DNA from: Janibacter limosus NBRC 16128
GTDB lineage: Bacteria > Actinomycetota > Actinomycetes > Actinomycetales > Dermatophilaceae
DNA: 64,000 bases
NCBI RefSeq assembly: GCF_001570985.1
Contig: NZ_BCSS01000004.1
Location: forward strand, 1-64,000
Direction of reading: 5' to 3'
In this document: one piece after another, positions 31,069 through 40,873 of the stretch
How the letters are laid out: the number at the start of each line of letters is the position of its first letter
How positions within the stretch are numbered: position 1 is the stretch's first letter
Translations under genes and position numbers: made by a program
The notes under the pieces: generated by a model
Seen by the model: the letters and a program-made list of their open reading frames with translations, nothing else
Databases searched by the model: none
Told to the model about the DNA's origin: nothing

Positions 31069-32304
31069 ATGACGACCCAGACCCTTGCCCCCACCACCCC
31101 GGCGACCACGGGGGAGCGCGTGCTGCCTCCCCTGCGCATCGGCCCGCACGTCATCGACTCACCGGTCGTCCTCGCACCCATGGCAGGGATCACCAACCGG
31201 GCCTTCCGCCGCCTGTGCCGCGAGGCGGGCGATGCGGGGCTGGCGGCGAGCGGCCTGACCGGCGCCCACAGCCTCTACGTCAACGAGATGGTGACCTCCC
31301 GCGCGCTGGTGGAGCGGACGCCGGAGTCGATGCGGCTGATCGCCCACGACGAGGACGAGAGCCCGCGCAGCGTGCAGCTCTACAGCGTCGACCCGGCGAC
31401 GACCGCCGCGGCCGTGCGCATGCTCGTCACCGAGGAGCGGGCCGACCACATCGACCTGAACTTCGGTTGCCCGGTCCCCAAGGTCACCCGCAAGGGTGGC
31501 GGCGCGGCACTGCCGTGGAAGAGGGACCTCTTCCGCGCGATCGTCTCCGCGGCGGTCACCGAGGGGGCGAAGGGGGACATCCCCGTCACCATCAAGATGC
31601 GCGTGGGCATCGACGCGGAGCACCACACCTATCTCGAGGCTGCGACCTCGGCCGTCGAGGAGGGCGTCGCGGCCGTCGCGCTGCATGCGCGCACCGCGAG
31701 CCAGGCCTACTCCGGCACGGCTGACTGGTCACACATCACGCTGCTCAAGGAGACCATCACCTCCGTGCCGGTCCTGGGCAACGGCGACATCTGGTCGGCC
31801 GAGGCGGCTCTGGCCATGGTCGAGCAGACCGGCTGCGACGGTGTCGTCGTCGGGCGTGGGTGCCTGGGGCGTCCGTGGCTCTTCGCCGACCTCGCCGCCG
31901 CATTCGCCGGCACCGAGGTGCGAGTGCGCCCGAGCCTGGGCGAGGTGACGGACACCCTGCGACGCCACGCCGAGCTGCTCACCGACTTCTACGACGGCGA
32001 CGAGCTGCGCGCGTGCCGCGACATCCGCAAGCACATCGCCTGGTACCTCAAGGGATTCCCGGCCGGCTCGACCGTGCGCAACCAGCTCGCGCTCGTCGAC
32101 TCGCTCGCCGCCCTCGACCGGCTCATCGACACCATGGACCTGAGCAGCCCCTGGCCGGGCGATGCCGCCGAGGGGCAGCGCGGCCGCGCCGGGTCGTCGC
32201 GCGTCGTGGCTCTGCCGGAGAACTGGCTGGCCTCGCAGGACCTCGACGAGGCGCAGCTGGCGACGATCGCCGCCGCCGAGCAGTCCGTCGCCGACGGCGG
32301 CTGA
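31069..32304 (+). CDS. dus: tRNA-dihydrouridine synthase (DusB type)
   Basis: FMN-dependent reduction of uridine to dihydrouridine in tRNA. From the ATG at 31069, with GGGAGG 5 nt upstream, the product is 411 aa. The TIM barrel opens at L-A-P-M-A-G-I-T-N-R-A-F-R (35-47), the catalytic C134 is in N-F-G-C-P-V-P-K-V-T-R-K-G-G-G, and G-N-G-D-I plus G-R-G-C-L-G-R-P-W form the FMN phosphate site. The C-terminal extension beyond the helical domain is common in Actinobacteria. Its stop is only 3 nt from the convergent pyc stop. Confidence 0.95.
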   Translation: MTTQTLAPTTPATTGERVLPPLRIGPHVIDSPVVLAPMAGITNRAFRRLCREAGDAGLAASGLTGAHSLYVNEMVTSRALVERTPESMRLIAHDEDESPRSVQLYSVDPATTAAAVRMLVTEERADHIDLNFGCPVPKVTRKGGGAALPWKRDLFRAIVSAAVTEGAKGDIPVTIKMRVGIDAEHHTYLEAATSAVEEGVAAVALHARTASQAYSGTADWSHITLLKETITSVPVLGNGDIWSAEAALAMVEQTGCDGVVVGRGCLGRPWLFADLAAAFAGTEVRVRPSLGEVTDTLRRHAELLTDFYDGDELRACRDIRKHIAWYLKGFPAGSTVRNQLALVDSLAALDRLIDTMDLSSPWPGDAAEGQRGRAGSSRVVALPENWLASQDLDEAQLATIAAAEQSVADGG

Positions 32305-32307
32305 CGC

Positions 32308-35300
32308 TCACCCCACGACGACGAGCAGGTCGCCCCCTTCGACCTGCTGGCGAGCACCGATCGCGAGCCGCGTGACGGTGCCGGCCTGCGGGGTGGTGAT
32401 GGAGGCCTCCATCTTCATCGCCTCGATGGTCGCGACGGTGTCCCCGGCCTCGACCTCGGTGCCTTCCTCGACCTGCAGCGTGACGACCCCGGCGAAGGGC
32501 GCAGCGACCTGACCGGCAGCGTTGGGGTCAGCCTTCTCCGCGGCGACGACCTCGCCGTCGACCGTGCGGTCACGCACCTGCACCGGGCGCAGCTGGCCGT
32601 TGACGGTGCCCATGACAGTGCGCATGCCCAGCTCGTCGGGCTCGCTCACCGAGCTCAGCCCGATCGTGAGGGTCTTGCCCGGCTCGATCTCGACCTCGTG
32701 GTCCTCGGCCTGCTCGAGCCCGTGGAGGAAGAGCCCGGTGTCGAGCACCGAGGTGTCGCCGAAGGACGCGCGAGCCGTGCGCATCTCCTGTGTCGGTCCG
32801 GGGAAGAGCAGCTCGTTGAGCGTCTCGCGCGGTGACTCCCGCAACGCCTGCTCCTGCTCGGGCGTGAGGTCGGCCGTCGGGGGCTGCTCGCGCCGACCCT
32901 CGAGGGCCTTGGTGCGGAAGGGTTCCGGCCAGCCACCGGGCGGGTCGCCGAGGTCGCCGCGCAGGAAGCCGATCACCGAGTCCGGGATGTCGAAGCGGGC
33001 CGGGTCGGACTCGAACTCCGCCGGGTCTGCCCCCAGGCCCACGAGGGACAGCGCGAGATCGCCGACGACCTTGCTGCTCGGTGTGACCTTGACGATGTTG
33101 CCGAGCATCGAGTTGGCCGCGGCGTACATGTCCTCGACCTCCTCGAAACGCTCGCCGAGACCGAGTGCGATCGCTTGCTGGCGCAGGTTGGACAGCTGCC
33201 CGCCGGGGATCTCGTGCCGGTAGACGCGGCCGGTGGGGGAGGCCAACCCGGACTCGAAGGGAGCGTAGAGCCGGCGCACACCCTCCCAGTAGGGCTCGAG
33301 GGCGAAGACCCGCTCGATGTCCAGGCCGGTCGGTCGCTCGGTGCCGTCGGTGGCGGCGACGAGCGCGGACAGCGACGGCTGCGAGGTCGTCCCGGCCATC
33401 GTCGCGCTCGCGGCATCGACAGCGTCGACCCCGGCCTCGATGGCGGCGATCAGCGTCCCGATCTGCCCGCCGGCCGTGTCGTGCGTGTGCAGGTGGACGG
33501 GCAGATCAAATCGATCCCGTAGCGCTCGCACCAGTTGTGTCGCGGCAGGTGCACGCAGCAGCCCCGCCATGTCCTTGATGGCCAGGACGTGGGCGCCGGT
33601 CTCGACGATCTGCTCCGCGAGACGCAGGTAGTAGTCGAGGGTGTAGAGCTTCTCCGCCGGATCGAGCAGGTTGCCGGTGTAGCAGAGCGCCACCTCGGCG
33701 ACAGCGGTGTCGGTCGCGAGCACCGACTCGACGGCCGGGCGCATCTGGCTCACGTCGTTGAGCGAGTCGAAGATGCGGAAGATCGACAGGCCGCTGCGGG
33801 CGGCCTCGGCGACGAAGGCGTCGGTGACGGTCGTCGGGTAGGGGGTGTACCCGACGGTGTTGCGTCCGCGCAGCAGCATCTGCAGGGCGACATTGGGCAT
33901 CGCCTCGTGGAGCGCTGCGAGGCGCTCCCACGGGTCCTCGTGGAGGAAGCGCAGGGCGACGTCATAGGTCGCGCCGCCCCAGGCCTCGACGGAGAGCAGC
34001 TGCGGGGTGAGCCGCGAGACGTGCTCGGCCACGTGGAGCAGGTCCCGGGTGCGCACCCGGGTGGCGAGCAGGGACTGGTGCGCGTCGCGGAAGGTCGTGT
34101 CCGTGACGGGGACATCCGTGCGCTGACGCAGGTCGGTGGCAAAGCCCGTCGGGCCGAGCCTCAGGAGCCGGTCGCGACTCCCTTCGGGCCGGTCGCCCTC
34201 GGGCAGCTGCGGCAGCTTGGTGCGCGGCCGCACGTCGCTCGTGCGCGGGCCGTGCGGCTGGTTGACGGTGACGTCCGCGAGGTAGGCGAGCAGCTTGGTG
34301 GCCCGGTCCTTGCCCGTCGGTGCATCGAGCAGCTGGGGGCGCTCGTCGATGAAGCTCGTGGTGACCTCGCCGGCCTGGAATGCAGGATCGCTGAGGACGC
34401 CCTCGAGGAAGGGGAGGTTGGTCGCCACCCCACGGACGCGGAACTCGGCGAGGGCCCGGCGGGCGCGGCGCACGGCCAGGGGGAAGGTCGCGGCACGGCA
34501 GGTGAGCTTGACGAGCATCGAGTCGAAGTGGGCGCTCACCTCCGCCCCGACGAAGGTGGTGCCGCCGTCGAGGCGCACGCCGGAGCCACCCGCGGAGCGG
34601 TAGGCCGAGATCGTCCCGGAGTCGGGGCGGAAGCCGTTGGCCGGGTCCTCGGTGGTGATGCGGCACTGCAGCGCGAAGCCGTGGGTGCTGATGTCCTCCT
34701 GCCGGTGGCCGAGCTCGGCGAGCGTGGACCCGGAGGCGATCTGCATCTGCATGACGACGAGGTCGAGCTCGGTGACCTCCTCGGTCACGGTGTGCTCCAC
34801 CTGGATGCGCGGGTTCATCTCGATGAAGACATAGCGGCCGTCCTCGCCGAGGAGGAACTCGACGGTGCCGGCGTTGACGTAGTTGATCGACTGCGCGAAC
34901 TTCACCGCGTCGGCGCACATGCGCTCGCGCAGGTCGGGGTCGAGATTGGGCGCGGGCGCGATCTCGACGACCTTCTGGTGGCGGCGCTGCACGGAGCAGT
35001 CGCGTTCGAAGAGGTGCAGGACCTCACCGCTGGAGTCGCCGATGATCTGGACCTCGATGTGCCGCGGGTTGATGACGGCCTCCTCGAGGTACATGGTCGG
35101 GTCGCCGAAGGCCGACTCGGCCTCGCGTTGGGCGGCCTCGAGGGCCTCGCGCAGGTCCTCGCGCCGCGCCACCCGACGCATGCCACGCCCGCCACCGCCG
35201 CTCACGGCCTTGACGAAGATCGGGAAGCCCGCCTCGTCGGCGGCCTTCTCCAGGACGTCCAGGTCGGTGCTCGCCTCCGAACCACCGAGGGTGGGCAGGC

Positions 35301-35682
35301 CGGCCGCCTTGGCCGCAGCGATGGCCCGTGCCTTGTTGCCGGTGAGCTCAAGGACCTCGGCCGGCGGGCCGATGAAGGTGATGCCGTGGGCAGCGCACTC
35401 CTCGGCCAGCTGCGGATTTTCCGACAGGAAGCCGTAGCCGGGGTAGATCGCATCGACCTCGGCCTCGAGGGCCACGCGCACGATGTCCTCGTGATTGAGG
35501 TAGGCGCGGACCGGGTGTCCCTCGTCGCCGATGAGATAGGCCTCGTCGGCCTTCATCCGGTGCTCCGACAGCCGGTCCTCCACCGGGTAGACGGCGACGG
35601 TGGTGGCGTCGAGCTCGGTGGCCGCGCGGAAGGCGCGGATGGCGATCTCGCCTCGGTTGGCGACGAGGATCTTGCGGAACAT
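32308..35682 (-). CDS. pyc: Pyruvate carboxylase
   Basis: Biotin enzyme that carboxylates pyruvate to oxaloacetate with ATP and bicarbonate, the main anaplerotic step. The 1124-aa single chain has biotin carboxylase (about 1-450; ATP-grasp loop G-G-G-G-R-G-M), carboxyltransferase (about 520-800, opening T-D-T-T-F-R-D-A-H-Q-S-L-L-A-T-R), the PYC/OADA allosteric region (about 820-1000) and a biotin carrier domain with E-A-M-K-M, biotinyl Lys 1090. The ATG at 35682 has CCGGAGG upstream. It feeds oxaloacetate to the aspartate pathway served by asd. Confidence 0.97.
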   Translation of the reverse strand: MFRKILVANRGEIAIRAFRAATELDATTVAVYPVEDRLSEHRMKADEAYLIGDEGHPVRAYLNHEDIVRVALEAEVDAIYPGYGFLSENPQLAEECAAHGITFIGPPAEVLELTGNKARAIAAAKAAGLPTLGGSEASTDLDVLEKAADEAGFPIFVKAVSGGGGRGMRRVARREDLREALEAAQREAESAFGDPTMYLEEAVINPRHIEVQIIGDSSGEVLHLFERDCSVQRRHQKVVEIAPAPNLDPDLRERMCADAVKFAQSINYVNAGTVEFLLGEDGRYVFIEMNPRIQVEHTVTEEVTELDLVVMQMQIASGSTLAELGHRQEDISTHGFALQCRITTEDPANGFRPDSGTISAYRSAGGSGVRLDGGTTFVGAEVSAHFDSMLVKLTCRAATFPLAVRRARRALAEFRVRGVATNLPFLEGVLSDPAFQAGEVTTSFIDERPQLLDAPTGKDRATKLLAYLADVTVNQPHGPRTSDVRPRTKLPQLPEGDRPEGSRDRLLRLGPTGFATDLRQRTDVPVTDTTFRDAHQSLLATRVRTRDLLHVAEHVSRLTPQLLSVEAWGGATYDVALRFLHEDPWERLAALHEAMPNVALQMLLRGRNTVGYTPYPTTVTDAFVAEAARSGLSIFRIFDSLNDVSQMRPAVESVLATDTAVAEVALCYTGNLLDPAEKLYTLDYYLRLAEQIVETGAHVLAIKDMAGLLRAPAATQLVRALRDRFDLPVHLHTHDTAGGQIGTLIAAIEAGVDAVDAASATMAGTTSQPSLSALVAATDGTERPTGLDIERVFALEPYWEGVRRLYAPFESGLASPTGRVYRHEIPGGQLSNLRQQAIALGLGERFEEVEDMYAAANSMLGNIVKVTPSSKVVGDLALSLVGLGADPAEFESDPARFDIPDSVIGFLRGDLGDPPGGWPEPFRTKALEGRREQPPTADLTPEQEQALRESPRETLNELLFPGPTQEMRTARASFGDTSVLDTGLFLHGLEQAEDHEVEIEPGKTLTIGLSSVSEPDELGMRTVMGTVNGQLRPVQVRDRTVDGEVVAAEKADPNAAGQVAAPFAGVVTLQVEEGTEVEAGDTVATIEAMKMEASITTPQAGTVTRLAIGARQQVEGGDLLVVVG

Positions 35683-35773
35683 GGTGCCTCCGGGGCGTGA
35701 GGTCGGTCTCGCGCCCGAACGTATCGGTCAGCACCGACGAAGCGGAGTCCGGTTCCGTTCGTGAGAACGGGCA

Positions 35774-35779
35774 TAGGCT
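35774..35779 (+). promoter_or_regulatory. -10 element for leaderless dgt
   Basis: TAGGCT ends 7 nt before the GTG at 35787, which settles the start against longer in-frame alternatives. Confidence 0.6.
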
Positions 35780-35786
35780 CCCGAGC

Positions 35787-37019
35787 GTGAGCAACCAGAG
35801 CGATCGTGAGCGGTGGGTCTCCGAGGACCCGGTGCACAAGCGTGCCGACCGGGACGACTTCGCACGAGACCGCGGGCGCCTCATCCACTCGGCGGCCCTG
35901 CGGCGGTTGTCGGCCAAGACGCAGGTGCTCGGGCCGGGCAGCGACGACTTCGTGCGCAACCGGTTGACCCACAGCCTCGAGGTCGCCCAGATCGGCCGCG
36001 AGTTCGGTGGGGCGCTGGGCTGTCGGGCCGACGTCGTCGAGGTCGCCTGCCTCGCGCACGACCTGGGGCATCCCCCCTTCGGCCACAACGGGGAGACCGC
36101 GCTCAACGAGATCGCGGACGCCATCGGTGGCTTCGAGGGCAACGCGCAGACGCTGCGCATCCTCACCCGGCTGGAGCCCAAGCGGGTGCACCCCGACGGG
36201 CGGCCGGCGGGGCTCAACCTCACTCGCGCCAGCCTCGACGCGGCGACCAAGTACCCGTGGCGGCGCGGGCAAGGCCCTTCTCCGACACCGAAGTTCGGCG
36301 CCTACGAGGATGACCTTCCGGTCTTCGACTGGATGCGCGAAGGGGGACCGGGCGGCTTCGTCCGCTGCCTCGAGGCCGATGTCATGGACTGGTCCGACGA
36401 CGTGGCCTACTCCGTGCACGACGTCGAGGACGCGATCGCGTCCGGGCGGCTGGACCTGCGACAGCTGCGCGATGCCCACGACACCGACGCGGTCCTCGAC
36501 ATGGCCGTGCGCTTCTTCGCCGCGGACCTCGGGCGTGACGCCGTGGGCGAGGGGTTGGAGCGGATCCTCGCGACGGGCGCGGTGCCCGATGCCTATGACG
36601 GCTCCCGGGCGGCGCTCGCGGGCCTGAAGGACATGACCTCGCGGATCATCGGACGCTTCGTCCACGCTGCCGAGGAGGCGACGCGGGCTGTCCACGGCAC
36701 GGGCGACCTCGGCCGCTACGAGGCCCGTCTCGTCGTGCCGGACGACTCGCTCGCAGAGGTGGCCGTGCTCAAGGCGGTGGCTGCCCACTTCGTCATGTTC
36801 TCCGGTGAGCGCGACGACGAGTACCTCCACCAGCGACAGGTCGTCGCGGACCTCGCCGGGTGGTTCGCGGCGGACCCCGAGGGCCGGCTCGACGCCGACC
36901 TCAGGTACGACCTCGCGGCGGCGAGCGACGACGCCGCCCGGCTGCGGGTCGTCGTCGATCAGGTCGCGGGGCTGACCGACGTGCGCGCGCTGGCGCTGCA
37001 CGCTGCTCACTGCGCCTGA
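35787..37019 (+). CDS. dgt: Deoxyguanosinetriphosphate triphosphohydrolase-like protein
   Basis: HD-domain enzyme that releases tripolyphosphate from dNTPs and so limits the nucleotide pool. From the GTG at 35787 the product is 410 aa. The HD metal residues are visible as H in N-R-L-T-H-S-L-E-V (about 57-65) and H-D-L-G-H-P-P-F-G-H-N-G-E (about 91-103), with a later D for the pair. The opening R-x-D-x-x-R-D-R-x-R-L-I-H-S-A-A-L-R-R-L is typical. dgt-dnaG proximity is common in Actinobacteria. Confidence 0.93.
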   Translation: MSNQSDRERWVSEDPVHKRADRDDFARDRGRLIHSAALRRLSAKTQVLGPGSDDFVRNRLTHSLEVAQIGREFGGALGCRADVVEVACLAHDLGHPPFGHNGETALNEIADAIGGFEGNAQTLRILTRLEPKRVHPDGRPAGLNLTRASLDAATKYPWRRGQGPSPTPKFGAYEDDLPVFDWMREGGPGGFVRCLEADVMDWSDDVAYSVHDVEDAIASGRLDLRQLRDAHDTDAVLDMAVRFFAADLGRDAVGEGLERILATGAVPDAYDGSRAALAGLKDMTSRIIGRFVHAAEEATRAVHGTGDLGRYEARLVVPDDSLAEVAVLKAVAAHFVMFSGERDDEYLHQRQVVADLAGWFAADPEGRLDADLRYDLAAASDDAARLRVVVDQVAGLTDVRALALHAAHCA

Positions 37020-37102
37020 GCGCAGGGGGAGCCCTCCCCATGGCCCTTCCCGGGGGCCCCGCCTAGGCTCGCGACAAGCGCAGGTGCCAGGGAAGGGCAG
37101 CA

Positions 37103-38887
37103 GTGGGACTGACACATGGGATGGACTCCCAGCGGATCGTGGGCATCGCCACGCAGGTGCGGGCGCAGGCCCGCCGGCTCCACGAGGTCGAGCAGTCCGG
37201 CTCCTCGGGTGCGCGTCTGCTCGCCCAGGCATGGGAGGGATCAGACGTCCAGGCGCTGCTGGCCCGGTGGGAGGGCGTGCGTGGTGACCTCGTGGGCGCC
37301 GCAGAGTCCTTGGCGGCTGTCGCTGAGGAGATGGTGCGCCAGAGCGAGTCCCAGGACGAGGCATCCGGTGGATCCGGCGGGGCCGGAGGTGGAGGTGCGG
37401 CAGGCGCACGAGGACGCGATGGCGGCCGGGGCAGCGGCCGCTCAGCCCTGTGGACGGGAGCACCTCACGGAATGACCTTCGTGCCGGCCGGGCAGGGCAC
37501 GACCGGCCCCATCGATCTCGGGCCGGGCGTCAGCCGGTGGATGCAGGACGGGATGACCGGGCGACGGGTCGAGGTCGAGGCCGCGGATCCGCCCACTGCT
37601 GCGGAGCGGCGCTCGCGAGAGGCGGCCAATGCCCCACGAGGCTCCGCGGGGGTGGGGATGGGCGGACTGTCGTACCGCGATGGGCAGTGGACCCTGGAGG
37701 GCAAGGTCCCGATCGATGTCGATCCACGGGTCAAGGGCACCTACGAGGTCGAGGTGGGCAAGGAGGAGTGGAAGGCGCGCGCCGGGGTCGAGGTCGGTGG
37801 CGGCGTCGACACCGGCCTGAAGATGCCCAAGAGCGGCCCCTTCTTCGAGTTCGATGCCGAGGGCAAGGTGACGACCACGGTGGGGGTCTCCGTGCCGGCC
37901 GGCACCGTGGACCCCAATGCCCTGAACCCCCTGGCCCCCGAGGATGCTCCCGTCGGCACGGTCTGGGACGTCGAGGCCACGGCAGAGGCTCGGGCCGAGG
38001 GAGCGCTGGGGCGCCGCAATGTCGGCATGTCCGGCTCGTACGAGAACGTGGTCTACGACAAGACGTCCATCGAGGTCCTCGAGGACGACAAGGTCCTCAT
38101 CACCCGGGGCGATGGCCAGACGGTCGACAACGAGGCCGGTCTGCGGGTCCAAAAGGGGGTCAAGCTCGACCTCGGCGCGGGCTCGCAGAGCGAGGCCGGA
38201 GCGATGGAGTCGGTGGTCGTCGACGTATCCACCCCGGAGGGCAAGGCGGCGTACGACCGCTTCCTCACGACGGGTGAGTGGCCGCAGGAGAGCGGCGACG
38301 GCGCGGTGAGCGGGACGACGGTCCTGGAGACGGCGGACTGGGAGGAGACGCGCAACGCTGGTGTCGGGCTCGGTGGGGCGTCGGCGGACTCCGAGAGCGT
38401 GGTCTTCCGGCACAACCAGACGACCGAGACCCTCCCCGACGGTTCGTCGCAGGTCGTGCGCATCGCGTCGGCGAGCGACGGCAGCCAGGTCGAGCACAAC
38501 CAGCATCTGGACCCGCAGGGCAACCCCACGCCGGGTGGCACCTACACCTACACGCTCGACATCACGGACCCGGTCTACGCGGAGCGGGTCGAGCAGAACT
38601 GGGGGATCACCGTGGAGCCCGGTGAGACCGTCGAGATCACGGTCACCGAGGCCGAGATGAAGGCCATGCACGAGGCCAACACGGGTGCGGGGCCCGTCGA
38701 GGGGGCCCCGGCCGATCCCAACCCCGCGACTGCCGGCGACGAAGGCACCTACAGCATCGACCTGGTCCAGACGCAGGGCGACGGGACCGTCGACGAGCTG
38801 CAGCGGGCCTGGGCCGAGGTCGAGCCCGGTCCCGGGGACGGGACGACCTCGGCCCCGGGATCGGCGCGCGTGGTGACCGAGGGCTAG
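37103..38887 (+). CDS. Large WXG100-like protein of unknown function
   Basis: I do not recognise a family over the full 594 aa. The GTG at 37103 has GGAAGGG upstream, and TAGGCT at 37064-37069 is a likely -10. Residues 8-85 look like a helical hairpin with W-E-G at about 44-46, like WXG100/ESX substrates. A Gly-rich linker (about 90-115) follows, then about 470 residues rich in beta-type, acidic, Thr/Val/Gly segments with repeats of G-T-Y-x-Y/V-x-V/L and few Cys (none seen). No signal peptide or catalytic motif is evident. It sits alone between dgt and dnaG. A type VII secreted protein is possible, but no ESX gene is in the window. Confidence 0.7.
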   Translation: MGLTHGMDSQRIVGIATQVRAQARRLHEVEQSGSSGARLLAQAWEGSDVQALLARWEGVRGDLVGAAESLAAVAEEMVRQSESQDEASGGSGGAGGGGAAGARGRDGGRGSGRSALWTGAPHGMTFVPAGQGTTGPIDLGPGVSRWMQDGMTGRRVEVEAADPPTAAERRSREAANAPRGSAGVGMGGLSYRDGQWTLEGKVPIDVDPRVKGTYEVEVGKEEWKARAGVEVGGGVDTGLKMPKSGPFFEFDAEGKVTTTVGVSVPAGTVDPNALNPLAPEDAPVGTVWDVEATAEARAEGALGRRNVGMSGSYENVVYDKTSIEVLEDDKVLITRGDGQTVDNEAGLRVQKGVKLDLGAGSQSEAGAMESVVVDVSTPEGKAAYDRFLTTGEWPQESGDGAVSGTTVLETADWEETRNAGVGLGGASADSESVVFRHNQTTETLPDGSSQVVRIASASDGSQVEHNQHLDPQGNPTPGGTYTYTLDITDPVYAERVEQNWGITVEPGETVEITVTEAEMKAMHEANTGAGPVEGAPADPNPATAGDEGTYSIDLVQTQGDGTVDELQRAWAEVEPGPGDGTTSAPGSARVVTEG

Positions 38888-38950
38888 GACGACGCGGTCG
38901 GTGGCGCGACCTAGACTCAGGTCACGGTCGATGTGGGAGCGAGGTGACCA

Positions 38951-40873
38951 GTGGCGGGACGGATCCGCGCGGAGGACGTGCAGGCGGTCAAGGAGCGCTC
39001 CTCGATCACGGACGTCGTCCGTGAGCACGTGAGCCTGCGCACCGCTGGTGTGGGCTCGATGAAGGGGCTGTGCCCCTTCCACGACGAAAAGACGCCGAGC
39101 TTCACCGTGCGCGAGACCGTGGGCGCCTACCACTGCTTCGGTTGTGGTGAGGGCGGCGACGTCATCTCCTTCGTCCAAAAGCTGGACCACCTGACCTTCG
39201 CCGAGTCCGTGGAGCGGCTCGCGGGCAAGCTCGGGATGGAGCTGCGCTATGACGAAGGGGGTGGCCCCCGTGACGGGGTCGGCCTCGGCAAGCGATCGCG
39301 CCTCATCGAGGCCCACCGCGCGGCGGCTGAGTTCTACCACTCGCGACTGCTCGAGACTCCCGAGGCACGGATCGGACGAGACTTCCTGCGGGAGAGGGGA
39401 TTCGCCTCTCCCGAGGCGAAGCTCTTCGGCATCGGCTACGCGCCCCGGTCGGGGGAGGAGCTGGCCCGGCACCTGCGAGGCAAGGGTTTCACCGACGAGG
39501 AGCTGGTGATCGGTGGTCTCTGCGGTCGTGGTTCCCGAGGCCTGTACGACCGCTTCCGCGGGCGCCTGATCTGGCCGATCCGCGACATCACCGGCGACAC
39601 CATCGGCTTCGGTGCGCGGCGGTTGTACGACAACGACCGGATCGGTGCCAAGTACCTCAACACCACCGAGACGCCGATCTACAAGAAGTCGACGGTCCTC
39701 TACGGGCTCGACCTGGCCAAGAAGTCCATCCGTGACGACCGTCGGGTCGTCGTCGTCGAGGGCTACTCCGATGTCATGGCCGCCCACCTGTCCGGGGTGG
39801 GAGGTGCCGTCGCGACCTGCGGCACCTCCTTCGGCGAGGACCACATCAAGGTCATCCGCCGCATCGTGCGCGACGAGGCCGACCTGGCTCCGGCCAAGGT
39901 CGTCTTCACCTTCGACGGGGACAAGGCCGGTCAGGGCGCGGCGATGAAGGCGTACGCCCAGGACGACAAGTGGGCCAGCCAGAGCTTCGTCGCGGTGGCC
40001 AAGGACGGCATGGACCCGTGCGACCTACGGCTGCGCGAGGGGGACGCCGCCGTCCGTGACCTCGTCGACGACGCGGTGCCGATGTTCGAGTTCGCGGTGC
40101 GCACGACGCTGGCCCGCTTCGACCTGCACACTGCCGAGGGGCGGGTGCGGGGGATGGGCGCGGTCGCGCCGATCATCAACAGCATCCGCGACTCCTCCCT
40201 GCGTCCCGAGTACGTGCGCACGGTCGCTGGTTGGGTCGGCGTCGAGGTCGAGCAGATGCGCGACGCGGTGACCCGAGCCGGGCGGATCCAGGCCCGCGCA
40301 GAGGCTCAGGGCGACTCCCGCGCCAACCCCGAGACACCCGAGCCGACCGCCGGTGAGGCCGCCGCCGGTGTGCCCGCCCCCGACCTGCGCGACCCGATCG
40401 TGCAGGCCGAGCGGCAGCTGCTGCAGTCGATGCTGCAGCACCCCTCGATGTTTTCCCCGGAGGACCTCGATGCGGTGGAGCCGGAGGGTTTCGCCGCACC
40501 GGCCCACCGCGCCGTCTTCGACGCCGTCCGGGAGGTCGGACCCATCGACCAGGGGGTCAGCCTGACCGCCTGGCACGCGCGGATCGACGAGGCGACACCA
40601 CTGGCGGTCGCGCCCCTCGTCGCCGAGCTGTCGGTCGCCCCCCTTCCCGTCGTCCACGACCAGTCGACCGGCGCGCCGCCCCCGCACTACACCCGCTCCT
40701 TGCTGGTGCGGGTGCGCGAGGTGGCCGTCGGGCGGCGCATCTCCGATGCGATGTCGCAGATGCGCCGGCTCGCGGCCGACCCGTCCTCGGACCCGAGCGC
40801 GCTGCGCGAGCTGTCCCTGACCCTGCAGGGCCTCGAGCGTGAGCGCGCTGCCCTGAGAGCGGAGTTGCAATGA
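38951..40873 (+). CDS. dnaG: DNA primase DnaG
   Basis: Synthesises RNA primers for replication. The 640-aa protein has the CHC2 zinc finger (C41, H44, C62, C65 in C-P-F-H and H-C-F-G-C), a TOPRIM catalytic core (about 260-345) with V-V-V-E-G-Y-S-D-V and F-D-G-D-K-A-G, and a C-terminal helicase-binding domain (about 470-640). A GTG start follows GGGAGCGAGG; TAGACT at 38912-38917 is a plausible -10. It overlaps the next gene by 4 nt. Confidence 0.97.
   Translation: MAGRIRAEDVQAVKERSSITDVVREHVSLRTAGVGSMKGLCPFHDEKTPSFTVRETVGAYHCFGCGEGGDVISFVQKLDHLTFAESVERLAGKLGMELRYDEGGGPRDGVGLGKRSRLIEAHRAAAEFYHSRLLETPEARIGRDFLRERGFASPEAKLFGIGYAPRSGEELARHLRGKGFTDEELVIGGLCGRGSRGLYDRFRGRLIWPIRDITGDTIGFGARRLYDNDRIGAKYLNTTETPIYKKSTVLYGLDLAKKSIRDDRRVVVVEGYSDVMAAHLSGVGGAVATCGTSFGEDHIKVIRRIVRDEADLAPAKVVFTFDGDKAGQGAAMKAYAQDDKWASQSFVAVAKDGMDPCDLRLREGDAAVRDLVDDAVPMFEFAVRTTLARFDLHTAEGRVRGMGAVAPIINSIRDSSLRPEYVRTVAGWVGVEVEQMRDAVTRAGRIQARAEAQGDSRANPETPEPTAGEAAAGVPAPDLRDPIVQAERQLLQSMLQHPSMFSPEDLDAVEPEGFAAPAHRAVFDAVREVGPIDQGVSLTAWHARIDEATPLAVAPLVAELSVAPLPVVHDQSTGAPPPHYTRSLLVRVREVAVGRRISDAMSQMRRLAADPSSDPSALRELSLTLQGLERERAALRAELQ

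Noticed and set aside
33535-35700. 721-codon plus-strand open frame opposite pyc
   Set aside because: Low-complexity Val/Leu/Gly/Glu shadow; pyc has intact motifs throughout.
37442-39844. 800-codon minus-strand open frame opposite the WXG100-like gene and dnaG
   Set aside because: Crosses two supported genes and a promoter region; shadow composition.
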